A stretch of DNA of 35,503 nucleotides from Pseudomonadota bacterium (GCA_963205245.1 CAUJIB010000046.1:1-35503), one strand, 5' to 3'; counted from the first letter of the stretch, positions 1-9,430 are shown. The notes: a model not told the origin generated them from the letters alone. Made by a program: numbers and translations.

Positions 1-154
1 GTATTTTTCATACGCAATCACACTATAGGGATGGATGCAGGTGTCACGCCGACCTAGATGCGGCTTTCCATGGAATGTCTCTGACCACAAAATGATTATA
101 AATACCAAATTAAATGGACGGGAAGGGGGATTTTGAAAAAAGGCGGTAAATAAC

Positions 155-245
155 CGTCATTGCGAACGTAGTGAAGCAATCCAGTTCTTTTATTGAGTTA
201 GATTTTTACTGGATTGCCACGGAGTTTGCGCTCCTCCCAATGGCA
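155..245. repeat. Degenerate palindromic intergenic repeat (attgcga...caatccag type)
   Basis: The left arm at 155-184 starts CGTCATTGCGAACG and ends GCAATCCAG. The right arm at 209-245 starts CTGGATTGCC and ends CTCCTCCCAATGGCA, so the arms are imperfect inverted copies around a 24-base AT-rich loop. This matches the style of a palindromic element common between genes of several proteobacteria, where one arm reads CATTGCGAGC and the other ends GCAATCCAG; that comparison is from memory. The right arm ends three bases from the gltB stop codon, so on the minus strand the element would form a hairpin in the gltB 3' end and could act as terminator or mRNA stabiliser. The arms have diverged, so it is likely an old copy. 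Confidence 0.6.
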
Positions 246-247
246 CC

Positions 248-3200
248 TTACGCTCTTGAAGCTTTAATTTTACTATCTTCCATTAATGGAAATTCCAGTC
301 TTCCGACCATCTCTTTCGGACAAATTTGCCAGAATTTTGGCAGTTCCCATTCCCAGCCGGAAAGGATTTTTTCTGCGCGCGGTGATGCTGTTTCGGCAAA
401 ATGTTCGCTTATTAAATCCTTTAGCACATTTTCCCAATGCGTACTTGCTACACGCTGGGTGGTAACGCTTTCATCATTAACACGGGCGGCAAAATTTTCT
501 TCCGTATCATAAACAAATGCCATCCCGCCGGTCATGCCTGCTGCGAAATTATGTCCAACACTGCCAAGGATAATGGCTGTTCCACCTGTCATGTATTCAC
601 AGGCGTTGGAACCGCAACCTTCAATCACCGTCACTGCACCGGAATTACGTACGGCAAAACGCTCACCAGCCTGACCGGAAGCAAAGAGTTTACCGGAGGT
701 AGCACCATATAAAACCGTGTTGCCGATAATGGTATTTTCATGCGGTACAAGTGCGCTGGAAGGGCGGGGACGAATAATAATATTAGCTCCTGATAAACCT
801 TTACCTACATAATCATTCGCATCGCCATATAATTCAATTTTAAGCCCGTTTGTAGCAAAAGCCCCTAGTGATTGCCCTGCTGAACCACGCAATTTCAAGG
901 TGATATGGTCTGGCTGCAAAGTTTTGGTATCAAACCGCCTGACCATCATAGATGAAAGCCTTGAACCTATAGTACGCATAGTGTTGCGGACAGTATAAGC
1001 AAGCTGGATTTTTTCACCATGTTCCAAGGCACTATGTGCATCTTTTAGCATTTGTGCGTCCAATGTATCAGGTACTTCATTTCTGCCATCCATTGCAAAA
1101 TAACGCGGATGGTTACCAGCATCCGATTGCGCAAGCAGGTTATTAAGGTCTAAATCAACTAAATCTTCGCTGCCACGGCTAACTTGTTTAAGCAGGTCGG
1201 AACGCCCTATAATTTCGTTGAAATTGCTAAAGCCAAGCGAAGCTAGGATTTCCCGCGCATCTTCGGCAACAAAGCTGAATAGATTGATAACTTTCTCTAC
1301 CGTACCGTCAAATTTAGCACGTAGGTTCGGGTCTTGGGTGGTGATACCAACCGGACAAGTGTTGCTATGACATTGGCGCACCATAATGCAGCCCATAGCG
1401 ACCAGTGATGCAGTACCAAGCGCAAATTCTTCTGCACCCAGCATAGCCGCAATTACAATGTCACGTCCGGTTTTAAGCCCGCCGTCAGTTTGCAGCTTCA
1501 CACGGTGACGCATACGGTTGAGGGTTAAAACCTGATTGGCTTCCGAAAGCCCCATTTCCCAAGGTATACCAGCATGCTTGATGCTGCTCCACGGGCTTGC
1601 ACCTGTACCACCAGAATGACCGGAAATAACGATTTTATCTGCCATGGCCTTAGCCACACCGCTTGCTATTGTGCCAATACCTGATTGGGCAACCAGTTTA
1701 ACGGATACGATAGCATTCGGGTTTATTTGCTTAAGATCATAAATAAGCTGCGCAAGATCCTCAATAGAATAAATATCGTGATGCGGAGGAGGGGAGATAA
1801 GCATAACACCAGCCGTCGCATGGCGCAAGCGCGCTATTTCCACACTCACCTTAAATCCCGGTAATTGACCGCCTTCACCCGGTTTTGCCCCTTGCGCTAC
1901 TTTGATTTGTAGTTCGCTGGCACTATTGAGATATTCGGTAGTAACACCAAAACGTCCGGAAGCAATTTGCTTGATGGTGGAATTGGCATTATCGCCATTC
2001 GCATAGGGCTGATAACGTTCAGCTCCTTCACCACCTTCACCGGAATTAGAAGACGCACCAATACGGTTCATCGCAATAGCGAGTGTTTCATGTGCTTCGG
2101 CGGAAAGCGCCCCCAGTGACATAGCCGGTGCGATAAAACGTTTGCGGATTTCAGTTATTGATTCCACTTTATCTATAGCTACAGGTTCATTGGGCGAATT
2201 AAAATCCAGCAAGTCACGGATATGGAGTGGTGGCATAGCGCGCACTGCTTCTGAAAATTGTTTATAAAGCTGGTAAGAACCTTTGCCGACAGCTGTTTGC
2301 AATAAATGTATCTGCGTGCCTTCCCATGCATGTTTTTCTTCCCTAGCGCGGGCGCGGTAAAAACCGCCTATCGGCAATAATTGGTTGCCTGTTGCCTGTT
2401 GCTGCTGGAAAGCGATAGAATGTTGGTTAAGGACACGTTTTTCAATACCACTTAACCCGATTCCAGAAATGCGCGAAGGCAGGCCGGAGAAAAATTCAGC
2501 AACAAGGGAACGTGATAAACCGATTGCTTCAAAATTCAAGCCTCCACGATAGGCACTGACAATAGAAATGCCCATTTTAGACATGACTTTCAAAAGACCA
2601 CCGCTCATAGCCTCTTGGAAATTGAGGAGCACTTGTTCACGGGTTTTTTTGCCGAATAATCCACGTCCGTGGCGTTCAAGAATAGTAGCTTCAGCAAGAT
2701 ATGGATTAACAGTGGTCGCACCAACACCAACCATAACCGCAAAACAATGGACATCAAAACATTCCGAGCTGCGCACAAGGATAGAGGCTTTTTTACGTAA
2801 TTTATTTTTTACAAGATGGCTTTGTACCGCAGATATTGCAAGAATCATAGGGATGGCAGCATGATTTTTATCCATACGCTCGTCAGTAAGTACAAGGTAA
2901 GATTTTCCGGAACGGATGGCAGATTCAGCTTTTGCAACCAGTTCATCCAACCCTTTGCGTAGGGAATTACTACCGGAATCAGCAGTAAATAAAGTATCAA
3001 TTTCAGTTACCCTGTCAGCAAAATGCTGCGTAATAAACGCCATTTCATGTGAAAGTAAAAGCGGCGAATTAGCGATCAAAACCTTGCTGTGATTTTTAGT
3101 AATGGCTAGATAATTTCCATCATTACCAAAGCGGGTAAATAGGCTCATCACCCGACGTTCACGCAAACTATCAATCGGGGGGTTGGTAACCTGACTGAAA

Positions 3201-4789
3201 TTCTGACGGAAAAAATGATGAAAACCACGTCTTTTATCAGAAAGAATGGCTATCGGCGTGTCATCGCCCATAGAGCCGACGGCTTCCTTTCCTTCCTCAG
3301 CCATAGGATGGATAATTGCTTCAATATCCTCATGCGTATAGCCGCAGGCAAGATGAAAAACGCGTAAATTATCAGGATTTTGGATCTGCGATTCAAGCTT
3401 AGGTGCTTTACCTATAAGTTCGTTAAGCCAACTTATATTCCCTACCCAATCACTATATGGATTCTGGGTAGCAAGAAAGTCTTTGAGCTCGCGGTCACGG
3501 TATAGTTTTCCTGCACTTAAATCTATCCCCAGAATATCACCTGGCCCAAGCCTGCCACGCTCTAAAATTTGTGTGTCGGATACGTTCACCATTCCGCTCT
3601 CGGAACAAACCATAATTATATTATCTTTGGTTATGGTATAACGCATCGGGCGCAGACCATTACGATCCATTCCTGCGATTATCCATTTACCATCAGTGGC
3701 CGCAATTGCCGCTGGACCATCCCATTGCTCGGAAACACTGTTTAAGCAGCTAAACATATCTTTATGTGCCTGCGGCATATCAGAAGTGCGTGACCAAGCT
3801 GGCGGAATAAGGGTAAGCTTGGTAAGCGGAAGTGGACGGCCAGCACGGGTAAGAATCTCAAATACTGAATCAAGTGCGCCGGTATCAGAGGTATTATCAG
3901 GAATTACAGGGATTATATCATCTTCAAAACCCTTGAAATAATCACAGCTAAATGTAGCCTCGTGGCTGCGCATGAAATTAACATTGCCTTTTAATGTATT
4001 GATTTCTCCATTATGGGCAATCACACGGAATGGTTGGGCAAGGTGCCATGCTGGCGCGGTATTGGTAGAAAAACGTTGATGAATGATCGCATATGAAGAA
4101 ATGAATTTTTCATTCAATAAATCAGGGTAAAAAGCCGTAAGCTGTTCAGCTTTGAACAAGCCTTTATAAATCAGGCTTCGGCAAGATAGTGAACAAATAT
4201 AAAAATCATTTATAGCCTTTGCCCGCACTGCTTTTTCAATACGCCTGCGAATAGCATATAGCTCTAATTCAAAACGTTCTTCATCAACCCCATCTCTGCC
4301 GGAAATTAGTATCTGCTCAATTTCAGGGCGTGAATCAGCGGCAATTTCTCCAATCACTTCCGAATGTACCGGAACTTGCCGCCAGCCATACATCTGGTAA
4401 CCTAGCTTTAATATTTCAGCTTCAACAATAGCGCGGCAGGTTTCCTGAGCTGCAAAATTCTTCTTAGGTAAAAACATCATTCCAACGGCAAGCAAATCAT
4501 GACGCAATTTACGGCCAGAAGCCTTAATATGTTCACGGAAAAACTCTTGCGGGATTTGGATATTTATACCGGCTCCGTCGCCGGTTTTACCGTCAGCATC
4601 TACCGCACCACGATGAAAAATGGATTTGAGAGCTTCAATTCCTGCCTCTACGATTTTTCTACGTGGTTTACCGTCAATTGCCGCGATAAAGCCAACTCCA
4701 CAAGCATCACGCTCATCATTTGGGTTGTATAAGCCGTGTTTAGATAAATGCTCAGCACGGCTATTCCAATTTTCATTCCATGATAACAT
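248..4789 (-). CDS. gltB: Glutamate synthase large subunit (GOGAT alpha)
   Basis: Makes glutamate from 2-oxoglutarate and glutamine-derived ammonia, with electrons from GltD; cytoplasmic. The 1513-residue length is normal for the family. It has a class II glutamine amidotransferase domain at the N-terminus with the nucleophile Cys30 in DACGVGF (a short propeptide is normally removed before it), a central linker, an FMN synthase domain with GEGGEGAERY and SGHSGGTGASPW, a 3Fe-4S motif C-x5-C-x4-C at Cys1134/1140/1145, and a C-terminal glycine-rich beta-helix (GXGXG) domain with repeats such as GNTVLYGATSGKLF. The start overlaps the stop of the preceding gene as TAATG, indicating translational coupling. 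It is last in a minus-strand cluster that includes gltD. No lesion was seen. Confidence 0.98.
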   Translation of the reverse strand: MLSWNENWNSRAEHLSKHGLYNPNDERDACGVGFIAAIDGKPRRKIVEAGIEALKSIFHRGAVDADGKTGDGAGINIQIPQEFFREHIKASGRKLRHDLLAVGMMFLPKKNFAAQETCRAIVEAEILKLGYQMYGWRQVPVHSEVIGEIAADSRPEIEQILISGRDGVDEERFELELYAIRRRIEKAVRAKAINDFYICSLSCRSLIYKGLFKAEQLTAFYPDLLNEKFISSYAIIHQRFSTNTAPAWHLAQPFRVIAHNGEINTLKGNVNFMRSHEATFSCDYFKGFEDDIIPVIPDNTSDTGALDSVFEILTRAGRPLPLTKLTLIPPAWSRTSDMPQAHKDMFSCLNSVSEQWDGPAAIAATDGKWIIAGMDRNGLRPMRYTITKDNIIMVCSESGMVNVSDTQILERGRLGPGDILGIDLSAGKLYRDRELKDFLATQNPYSDWVGNISWLNELIGKAPKLESQIQNPDNLRVFHLACGYTHEDIEAIIHPMAEEGKEAVGSMGDDTPIAILSDKRRGFHHFFRQNFSQVTNPPIDSLRERRVMSLFTRFGNDGNYLAITKNHSKVLIANSPLLLSHEMAFITQHFADRVTEIDTLFTADSGSNSLRKGLDELVAKAESAIRSGKSYLVLTDERMDKNHAAIPMILAISAVQSHLVKNKLRKKASILVRSSECFDVHCFAVMVGVGATTVNPYLAEATILERHGRGLFGKKTREQVLLNFQEAMSGGLLKVMSKMGISIVSAYRGGLNFEAIGLSRSLVAEFFSGLPSRISGIGLSGIEKRVLNQHSIAFQQQQATGNQLLPIGGFYRARAREEKHAWEGTQIHLLQTAVGKGSYQLYKQFSEAVRAMPPLHIRDLLDFNSPNEPVAIDKVESITEIRKRFIAPAMSLGALSAEAHETLAIAMNRIGASSNSGEGGEGAERYQPYANGDNANSTIKQIASGRFGVTTEYLNSASELQIKVAQGAKPGEGGQLPGFKVSVEIARLRHATAGVMLISPPPHHDIYSIEDLAQLIYDLKQINPNAIVSVKLVAQSGIGTIASGVAKAMADKIVISGHSGGTGASPWSSIKHAGIPWEMGLSEANQVLTLNRMRHRVKLQTDGGLKTGRDIVIAAMLGAEEFALGTASLVAMGCIMVRQCHSNTCPVGITTQDPNLRAKFDGTVEKVINLFSFVAEDAREILASLGFSNFNEIIGRSDLLKQVSRGSEDLVDLDLNNLLAQSDAGNHPRYFAMDGRNEVPDTLDAQMLKDAHSALEHGEKIQLAYTVRNTMRTIGSRLSSMMVRRFDTKTLQPDHITLKLRGSAGQSLGAFATNGLKIELYGDANDYVGKGLSGANIIIRPRPSSALVPHENTIIGNTVLYGATSGKLFASGQAGERFAVRNSGAVTVIEGCGSNACEYMTGGTAIILGSVGHNFAAGMTGGMAFVYDTEENFAARVNDESVTTQRVASTHWENVLKDLISEHFAETASPRAEKILSGWEWELPKFWQICPKEMVGRLEFPLMEDSKIKASRA

Positions 4790-5466
4790 TATCTTGCATT
4801 TCCATTAACAGAGTTGTGTTTTGCAGATGAACAATTTCCTGCCGAATTTATAACCATATCAGGCAGATAAAGAATGGTATATGAAATATCTTCATCCTGC
4901 CAGTATTGCTTTAGTAAATCCAGCCTGCTTGCATCCAGACCATCACAGCTTGCTTCAGAAAAATTTGTACTACTTAACTCACAATCAATCGCTTGGCTAA
5001 GAATTTTTTGTACGTTTACAGTTGCATGATTGAATCTGTCACAAGCCTGTTGCCTTTGATCTTCCATACATTCTTGTTGAATCGTATTTGAAGCGGCCTT
5101 TGCCTTATAAGAAGAACTGCAAAATTTATTTATAAAACCCTGTCCATTTTGTCCACGGCGTGAGGATGGTAATGGGAATACATCATTTGACTGATTATTA
5201 CTGTTGTCATAACGGTTGTTAATATCATCAATCTGCCGTACCATATTATCATCAAAACCAGCGTGAGGGTCATTATCAAAACCAGCCATTTCTTCAAGGC
5301 TTTTGCTATCCCTGTTATTTGTTTTTGGTTTTTGCGGGGTAGCAAGCTGCTGATTGGTTCTGGCAACTGACAGCGACATATCCCTTATTGCTTGAGCAAA
5401 AGAAATAGAGCTAGGCAGTGTTATTGCCACAAATAATATTAATAAGGTTTTTAGAGTTTTAATCAT
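4789..5466 (-). CDS. Secreted six-cysteine protein of unknown function, coupled between gltD and gltB
   Basis: I do not recognise this 225-residue protein. It begins with a clear signal peptide (MIKTLKTLLILFVAITLP, with likely cleavage after ISFA or AQA near residue 24-26). A low-complexity region rich in Asn, Asp and Gln covers residues about 40-110. The C-terminal half has six cysteines (116, 133, 142, 162, 174, 212), an even number that fits disulfide bonds in the periplasm, and a possibly helical segment QQECMEDQRQQACDRFNH. Its ATG overlaps the gltD stop as ATGA and its stop overlaps the gltB start as TAATG, so it is translated in series with both subunits of a cytoplasmic enzyme. The link to glutamate synthesis is not obvious. 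Being a real gene is supported by the signal peptide, length and perfect junctions. Confidence 0.85.
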   Translation of the reverse strand: MIKTLKTLLILFVAITLPSSISFAQAIRDMSLSVARTNQQLATPQKPKTNNRDSKSLEEMAGFDNDPHAGFDDNMVRQIDDINNRYDNSNNQSNDVFPLPSSRRGQNGQGFINKFCSSSYKAKAASNTIQQECMEDQRQQACDRFNHATVNVQKILSQAIDCELSSTNFSEASCDGLDASRLDLLKQYWQDEDISYTILYLPDMVINSAGNCSSAKHNSVNGNAR

Positions 5467-6899
5467 GCTGCATCCCGCATTTTTTCTTGTGATAAAATGT
5501 AATTATGAATAGCATCTGCTGCCTCACGACCGTCTTTTATTGCCCACACCACTAAAGAAGCTCCGCGGACAATGTCGCCAGCAGCAAATACACCATCCAG
5601 ATTAGTCATATAATTGGCTTGGTCTATGGCAATAGTTCCATATTTACTAAGCTGTAAATCCTTCGTGCCGAATATAGCCGGTATTGCTTCAGGTTCAAAA
5701 CCAAGTGCTTCAATTACCATATCTGCATTCAAGGAAAATACTTCGCCTTCTACAGGTTGCACAGATTTACGCCCCGATGAATCATGGTTAAGCAACCGCA
5801 TACGCTGTACCAATATCTGTTCAATTTTTTTGTTATTTTTATCGGCAACAAAAGCTTTCGGGGCAGATAGCCACTGGAAATTTACCCCTTCTTCTTCAGC
5901 ATTTTTTACTTCACGTGCGCTTCCTGGCATATTTTCCTTATCACGACGGTATAGGCAGGTGACATTTTTTGCGCCTTGGCGGATAGCTGTACGCACACAA
6001 TCCATTGCCGTATCACCACCCCCAACCACAACTACATTTTTGCCTTTGGCATCTAAACTGCCATTATCAAAATCTTTTACATTATCACCAAGATTGTTAC
6101 GGTTGCTTGCAGTAAGATAAGTAAGTGCAGGAAATATATTTTCCAGATTTGAATTTGGTACTTCAATCACCCGAGATTTATACACACCTGTAGCAATTAA
6201 AACTGCTTGATGTTTTTTTCGTAAATCTTCAAAACCGATTTTACCGCCAATATCTACCCCTAAATGAAAATGAATACCGCTTTCCGCTAGTAATTTATGG
6301 CGACGCTCTACAATTGTTTTTTCAAGCTTAAAATTAGGTATTCCATAAATAAGTAATCCGCCTACACGATCATACCTGTCATACACATGTACTTCGTGAC
6401 CATTACGCCTCAACATATCAGCCGCCGCAAGACCTGCTGGTCCTGCACCTATTATGCCTACGGAAAACCCAGATTCTTTAGAAACTGATACTGGTTTTAC
6501 CCAGCCATTTTCAAAGGCTGTTTCGGTGATGTATTTTTCTATAGAACCGATAGTTACCGATTTGAAATCTTTTTCAATAACGCAGTTGCCTTCACATAGT
6601 CTGTCTTGAGGGCAGATGCGACCACAAATTTCAGGGAAATTATTAGTATTACTGGAAAGGGCATAAGCTTCTTCCAGACGACCTTCAGCAGTAAGTTTTA
6701 ACCAGTCAGGAATATTGTTTTGCAGAGGGCAGTGAATCTGACAATAAGGAATCCCACATTGGGAGCAACGGGAAGATTGCTCATTCGCCTGCTCTTGCGT
6801 GAATTGCTTATAAATTTCATCAAAATCTTTTTTGCGTAATTCAGCAGGTTTAACTTCTGGAAAATGCTGTGGGGTATTGGTAAATTTTAACATAATCAT
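5463..6899 (-). CDS. gltD: Glutamate synthase small subunit (GOGAT beta)
   Basis: FAD- and NADPH-dependent subunit that passes electrons to GltB. Over 478 residues it shows an N-terminal ferredoxin-like part with two cysteine clusters (Cys45/48/53/57 and Cys92/96/102/106) for 4Fe-4S centres, an FAD-binding motif VGIIGAGPAGLAAADMLRR near residue 147, a second dinucleotide motif VVVVGGGDTAMDCVRTA for NADPH, and the C-terminal FAD contact GVFAAGDIVRGASLVVWAI. Two starts are possible (Met1 and Met3, MIML). I chose the first because its ATG overlaps the stop of the upstream SDR gene as ATGA, which also implies coupling. The gene is separated from gltB by the secreted unknown gene rather than adjoining it. 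Confidence 0.97.
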   Translation of the reverse strand: MIMLKFTNTPQHFPEVKPAELRKKDFDEIYKQFTQEQANEQSSRCSQCGIPYCQIHCPLQNNIPDWLKLTAEGRLEEAYALSSNTNNFPEICGRICPQDRLCEGNCVIEKDFKSVTIGSIEKYITETAFENGWVKPVSVSKESGFSVGIIGAGPAGLAAADMLRRNGHEVHVYDRYDRVGGLLIYGIPNFKLEKTIVERRHKLLAESGIHFHLGVDIGGKIGFEDLRKKHQAVLIATGVYKSRVIEVPNSNLENIFPALTYLTASNRNNLGDNVKDFDNGSLDAKGKNVVVVGGGDTAMDCVRTAIRQGAKNVTCLYRRDKENMPGSAREVKNAEEEGVNFQWLSAPKAFVADKNNKKIEQILVQRMRLLNHDSSGRKSVQPVEGEVFSLNADMVIEALGFEPEAIPAIFGTKDLQLSKYGTIAIDQANYMTNLDGVFAAGDIVRGASLVVWAIKDGREAADAIHNYILSQEKMRDAA

Positions 6900-7828
6900 G
6901 ATGATGTTTTTTTATGAAATATTGAGAGATACTCTGGTACTATAGTTTCAAATAGAGTTGGTGTAATTCCTAAATGTGCAAACCCTTTTTCATCACGATT
7001 TACTATATTGTTACATTTAAGAAGTTTTACCTGATCGCTGGTTAAAGCAGGGGCAGGGCAAATTTCCATTACTTTACCAATAAATGAAGCAATGCCAAAA
7101 GGCAGGGATAGCAAAAATCTTTTTTTACCGGTTACATGCAAAATATATTGTATGATTTCTTTTAATTTATAAATATGCGCACCGCCCAACTCATATATTT
7201 GTCCTTTGCTCTCTTCTTTTAACAGGCAAGATTCAATTGCACGGGCAACATCTGCCACATATACAGGCTGGAATTGAGTTTTTCCACCGCCAACCAATGG
7301 TAAAATAGGCGAAAAAACCGCCATTCTGGCAAACTTATTAATAAAATTATCCTCCGCACCAAACATAACGCTGGGGCGTAAAATAGTGGCTTCCGGAAAA
7401 GCAGAAAGAACTGCACGCTCACCAAGTAATTTAGAACGGGCGTAAACGGAACCAACTTCACGATTTACGCCTAAAGCAGAAATATGGATAAATCTTTTAA
7501 CGCCAGCGGTTTTGGCTGCAATTGCCAGTTTTTCGGCTCCCAATGATTGAATAGCTGAAAATTTCTGCCTACCACTTTCAAATAATATTCCAACTAAATT
7601 AATTACAGCGTAAGACCCTTCAAGGGCAGAAGCATAAGATTCAGGCTTAGTTATATCACCTGATATAAGTGTAATTTGCCCAACACTTCCAAAAGCATAT
7701 AACTCGTTGGCAGAATCAGGGTTACGGGCAATTATGCGTAAACGATAACCAGTACGCGCAAGTTGCTGCACAACATAATGACCAAGAAAACCCGTACCGC
7801 CGAGTATGGTAATAACTCGCTGTTCCAT
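6896..7828 (-). CDS. NDUFA9-like atypical SDR family NAD(P)-binding protein
   Basis: A 310-residue Rossmann-fold protein of the extended/atypical short-chain dehydrogenase group. It has the nucleotide-binding motif ILGGTGFLGHYVVQQL at residues 8-23, a Tyr129-x3-Lys133 pair (VYARSKLLGERAV), and ILRPSVMFGAEDNFINKFA, all typical of the alphaproteobacterial relatives of mitochondrial complex I subunit NDUFA9. In those bacteria the protein is thought to be linked to complex I or to quinone or lipid metabolism; no reaction can be assigned here. It is the first gene of the cluster leading into gltD, with an ATGA overlap at its end. The start ATG at 7828 is preceded by a weak AGGG about 12 bases upstream. 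Confidence 0.85.
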   Translation of the reverse strand: MEQRVITILGGTGFLGHYVVQQLARTGYRLRIIARNPDSANELYAFGSVGQITLISGDITKPESYASALEGSYAVINLVGILFESGRQKFSAIQSLGAEKLAIAAKTAGVKRFIHISALGVNREVGSVYARSKLLGERAVLSAFPEATILRPSVMFGAEDNFINKFARMAVFSPILPLVGGGKTQFQPVYVADVARAIESCLLKEESKGQIYELGGAHIYKLKEIIQYILHVTGKKRFLLSLPFGIASFIGKVMEICPAPALTSDQVKLLKCNNIVNRDEKGFAHLGITPTLFETIVPEYLSIFHKKTSS

Positions 7829-7896
7829 AGCTTTAATATCCCTAAGAATTGAAGGAGATATTATTAACTTATAGCACTTTAATAGTCAAATAATAA

Positions 7897-8649
7897 TCAA
7901 CCGTACCTGCCAGTTATATAATCCTGCGTCTGCTGATGCTCAGGCGAAGTAAAAATTTTACTGGTTGCCCCTGATTCAACTATTTTCCCCATATGGAAAA
8001 AGCAGGTTTTTTCTGATACACGCGCTGCCTGCTGCATAGAATGCGTAACAATAACTATAGTAAAATGCTCTTTAAGCTCATCTATCAATTCCTCTATGCG
8101 GGCGGTAGCGATAGGGTCAAGTGCCGAACATGGTTCATCCATAAGGATAATTTCAGGATTTACAGCAATAGTGCGGGCTATACAAAGCCGCTGCTGTTGC
8201 CCGCCGGAAAGACTTGTTCCGGAATCATTGAGGCGGTCTTTTACTTCATCAAATAATCCGGCACGACGAAGGCTATTTTCAACTAGAGCATCAAGCTCGC
8301 TTTTGTTTTTAGTCAGGTTATGAATACGTGCACCATAGGCAACATTATCATAAATTGATTTTGGAAAAGGATTCGGTTTTTGAAACACCATTCCGATCCA
8401 TGCACGCAGCTGTACAACATCCTGCTCTTTGGCGTTTATATCTCGCCCGTCTACCAGTATTTCTCCTTCAACTCTGCAGTTGTCTATCGTATCATTCATG
8501 CGGTTTATACAACGCAAAAATGTTGATTTTCCACATCCGCTAGGCCCGATAAGTGCTGTTACGCTATTTTCAGGCATTGATATACTAAGATCAAATAATG
8601 CCTGTTTTGTTCCGTAGAATACATTTAGGTTTTTTGTTGTTATTTTCAT
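7897..8649 (-). CDS. pstB: Phosphate ABC transporter ATP-binding protein
   Basis: ATPase subunit of the high-affinity phosphate importer PstSCAB, on the cytoplasmic face of the inner membrane. The 250-residue protein has Walker A GPSGCGKS (residues 35-42), the PstB-typical stretch CINRMND, Q-loop [19 protein letters not shown], signature LSGGQQQR and Walker [13 protein letters not shown], ending in TGRYG. I set the start at 8649 ([13 protein letters not shown]), where family similarity begins; the frame is open for 37 more codons to 8760 but that extension does not look like PstB. No pstS, pstC, pstA or phoU lies nearby, which is unusual because these are normally one operon. It is followed by the NDUFA9-like gene after a 68-base gap on the same strand. 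Confidence 0.95.
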   Translation of the reverse strand: MKITTKNLNVFYGTKQALFDLSISMPENSVTALIGPSGCGKSTFLRCINRMNDTIDNCRVEGEILVDGRDINAKEQDVVQLRAWIGMVFQKPNPFPKSIYDNVAYGARIHNLTKNKSELDALVENSLRRAGLFDEVKDRLNDSGTSLSGGQQQRLCIARTIAVNPEIILMDEPCSALDPIATARIEELIDELKEHFTIVIVTHSMQQAARVSEKTCFFHMGKIVESGATSKIFTSPEHQQTQDYITGRYG

Positions 8650-8827
8650 TTTGCAATGACTGGATTGTAGAATTAATTGATAAGAAAACTTATTGAAAGT
8701 GATGAACCGTCTAGCATTATTTTGAACCGGTTGCAACCACTTGCAGTAAATATTACCCATGGCATAGATATTGCTTCCAACGGCTTTGTTTTATAGTTTC
8801 CACACATATTGCCGAATAATATACATT

Positions 8828-9430
8828 ATGATAAAACCATTTTCTACATGCAATAAAGATCAGGAAAGTATTTTGCGTAAATTTTTTATTATTTTCAGCA
8901 TATTGCTCCTTTGTTCCTGTGACCATTTTGAGCAGGACAAACAGGTTGCTGCTGCGCAAGTAAAGCAAGATGCAAAAAATGTGGGAACCAATGTAGACAA
9001 AAGCACTAGCCGGATGGCAAATAATGTGCGTGATAGTATCAAACGTACTAATGACCGACTTCGTGAATGGTGGCTTACACCGCTTCCAAGTAATGCCAAA
9101 AAATCAACACCAACCCGTTATTGCTACAAAGTTTTGCAGGATATTTTATGCTACCGCCAGCAAATGACAGGTTGGGAAAATAAATTAGTGGGTTATCAAG
9201 GCACTAATGCCGAACCTCCAACACCAGCTACTATGAAGCCATTACCACTTCGTTCTGATGATAAAAATAGTTTTCCGGAAAATCGTGCGGCAAGTGCTAA
9301 GCCTGTGTTTTCGTCTATGCCAAAAGATGATAATGATATAAAAAATGCTATGACACCTTCAACTGAGCCAGTTACTATCGATGCTGCGCATGAAATTTTG
9401 CCTGACCCAGCACTTGCTCCGCAACTTTAA
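8828..9430 (+). CDS. Predicted lipoprotein with a YCYK...CY motif
   Basis: About 200 residues starting MIKPFSTCNKDQ. A hydrophobic stretch KFFIIFSILLLCSC followed by Asp and polar residues gives a lipobox (LLCSC; lipidation most likely at one of these two Cys), so an envelope lipoprotein is expected. A charged, probably helical segment follows (residues about 38-75, KQVAAAQVKQDAKNVGTNVD). Then comes TRYCYKVLQDILCYRQ, which resembles the short YCYRTL...DCY motif I associate with small alphaproteobacterial lipoproteins. The C-terminus is Pro/Thr/Ser-rich and likely disordered. The frame is open back to 8771, but the lipobox position favours the ATG at 8828. It is transcribed away from pstB and sits upstream of the Rrf2 unit. 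No function can be given. Confidence 0.75.
   Translation: MIKPFSTCNKDQESILRKFFIIFSILLLCSCDHFEQDKQVAAAQVKQDAKNVGTNVDKSTSRMANNVRDSIKRTNDRLREWWLTPLPSNAKKSTPTRYCYKVLQDILCYRQQMTGWENKLVGYQGTNAEPPTPATMKPLPLRSDDKNSFPENRAASAKPVFSSMPKDDNDIKNAMTPSTEPVTIDAAHEILPDPALAPQL

Noticed and set aside
8650..8672. GCAATGACTGGATTG upstream of pstB as a second palindromic repeat copy
   Set aside because: Only short pieces of each arm are present, in the wrong order and without the partner arm.
8650..8760. N-terminal extension of PstB to 8760
   Set aside because: The 37 extra residues do not resemble PstB; family similarity starts at the Met encoded at 8649.
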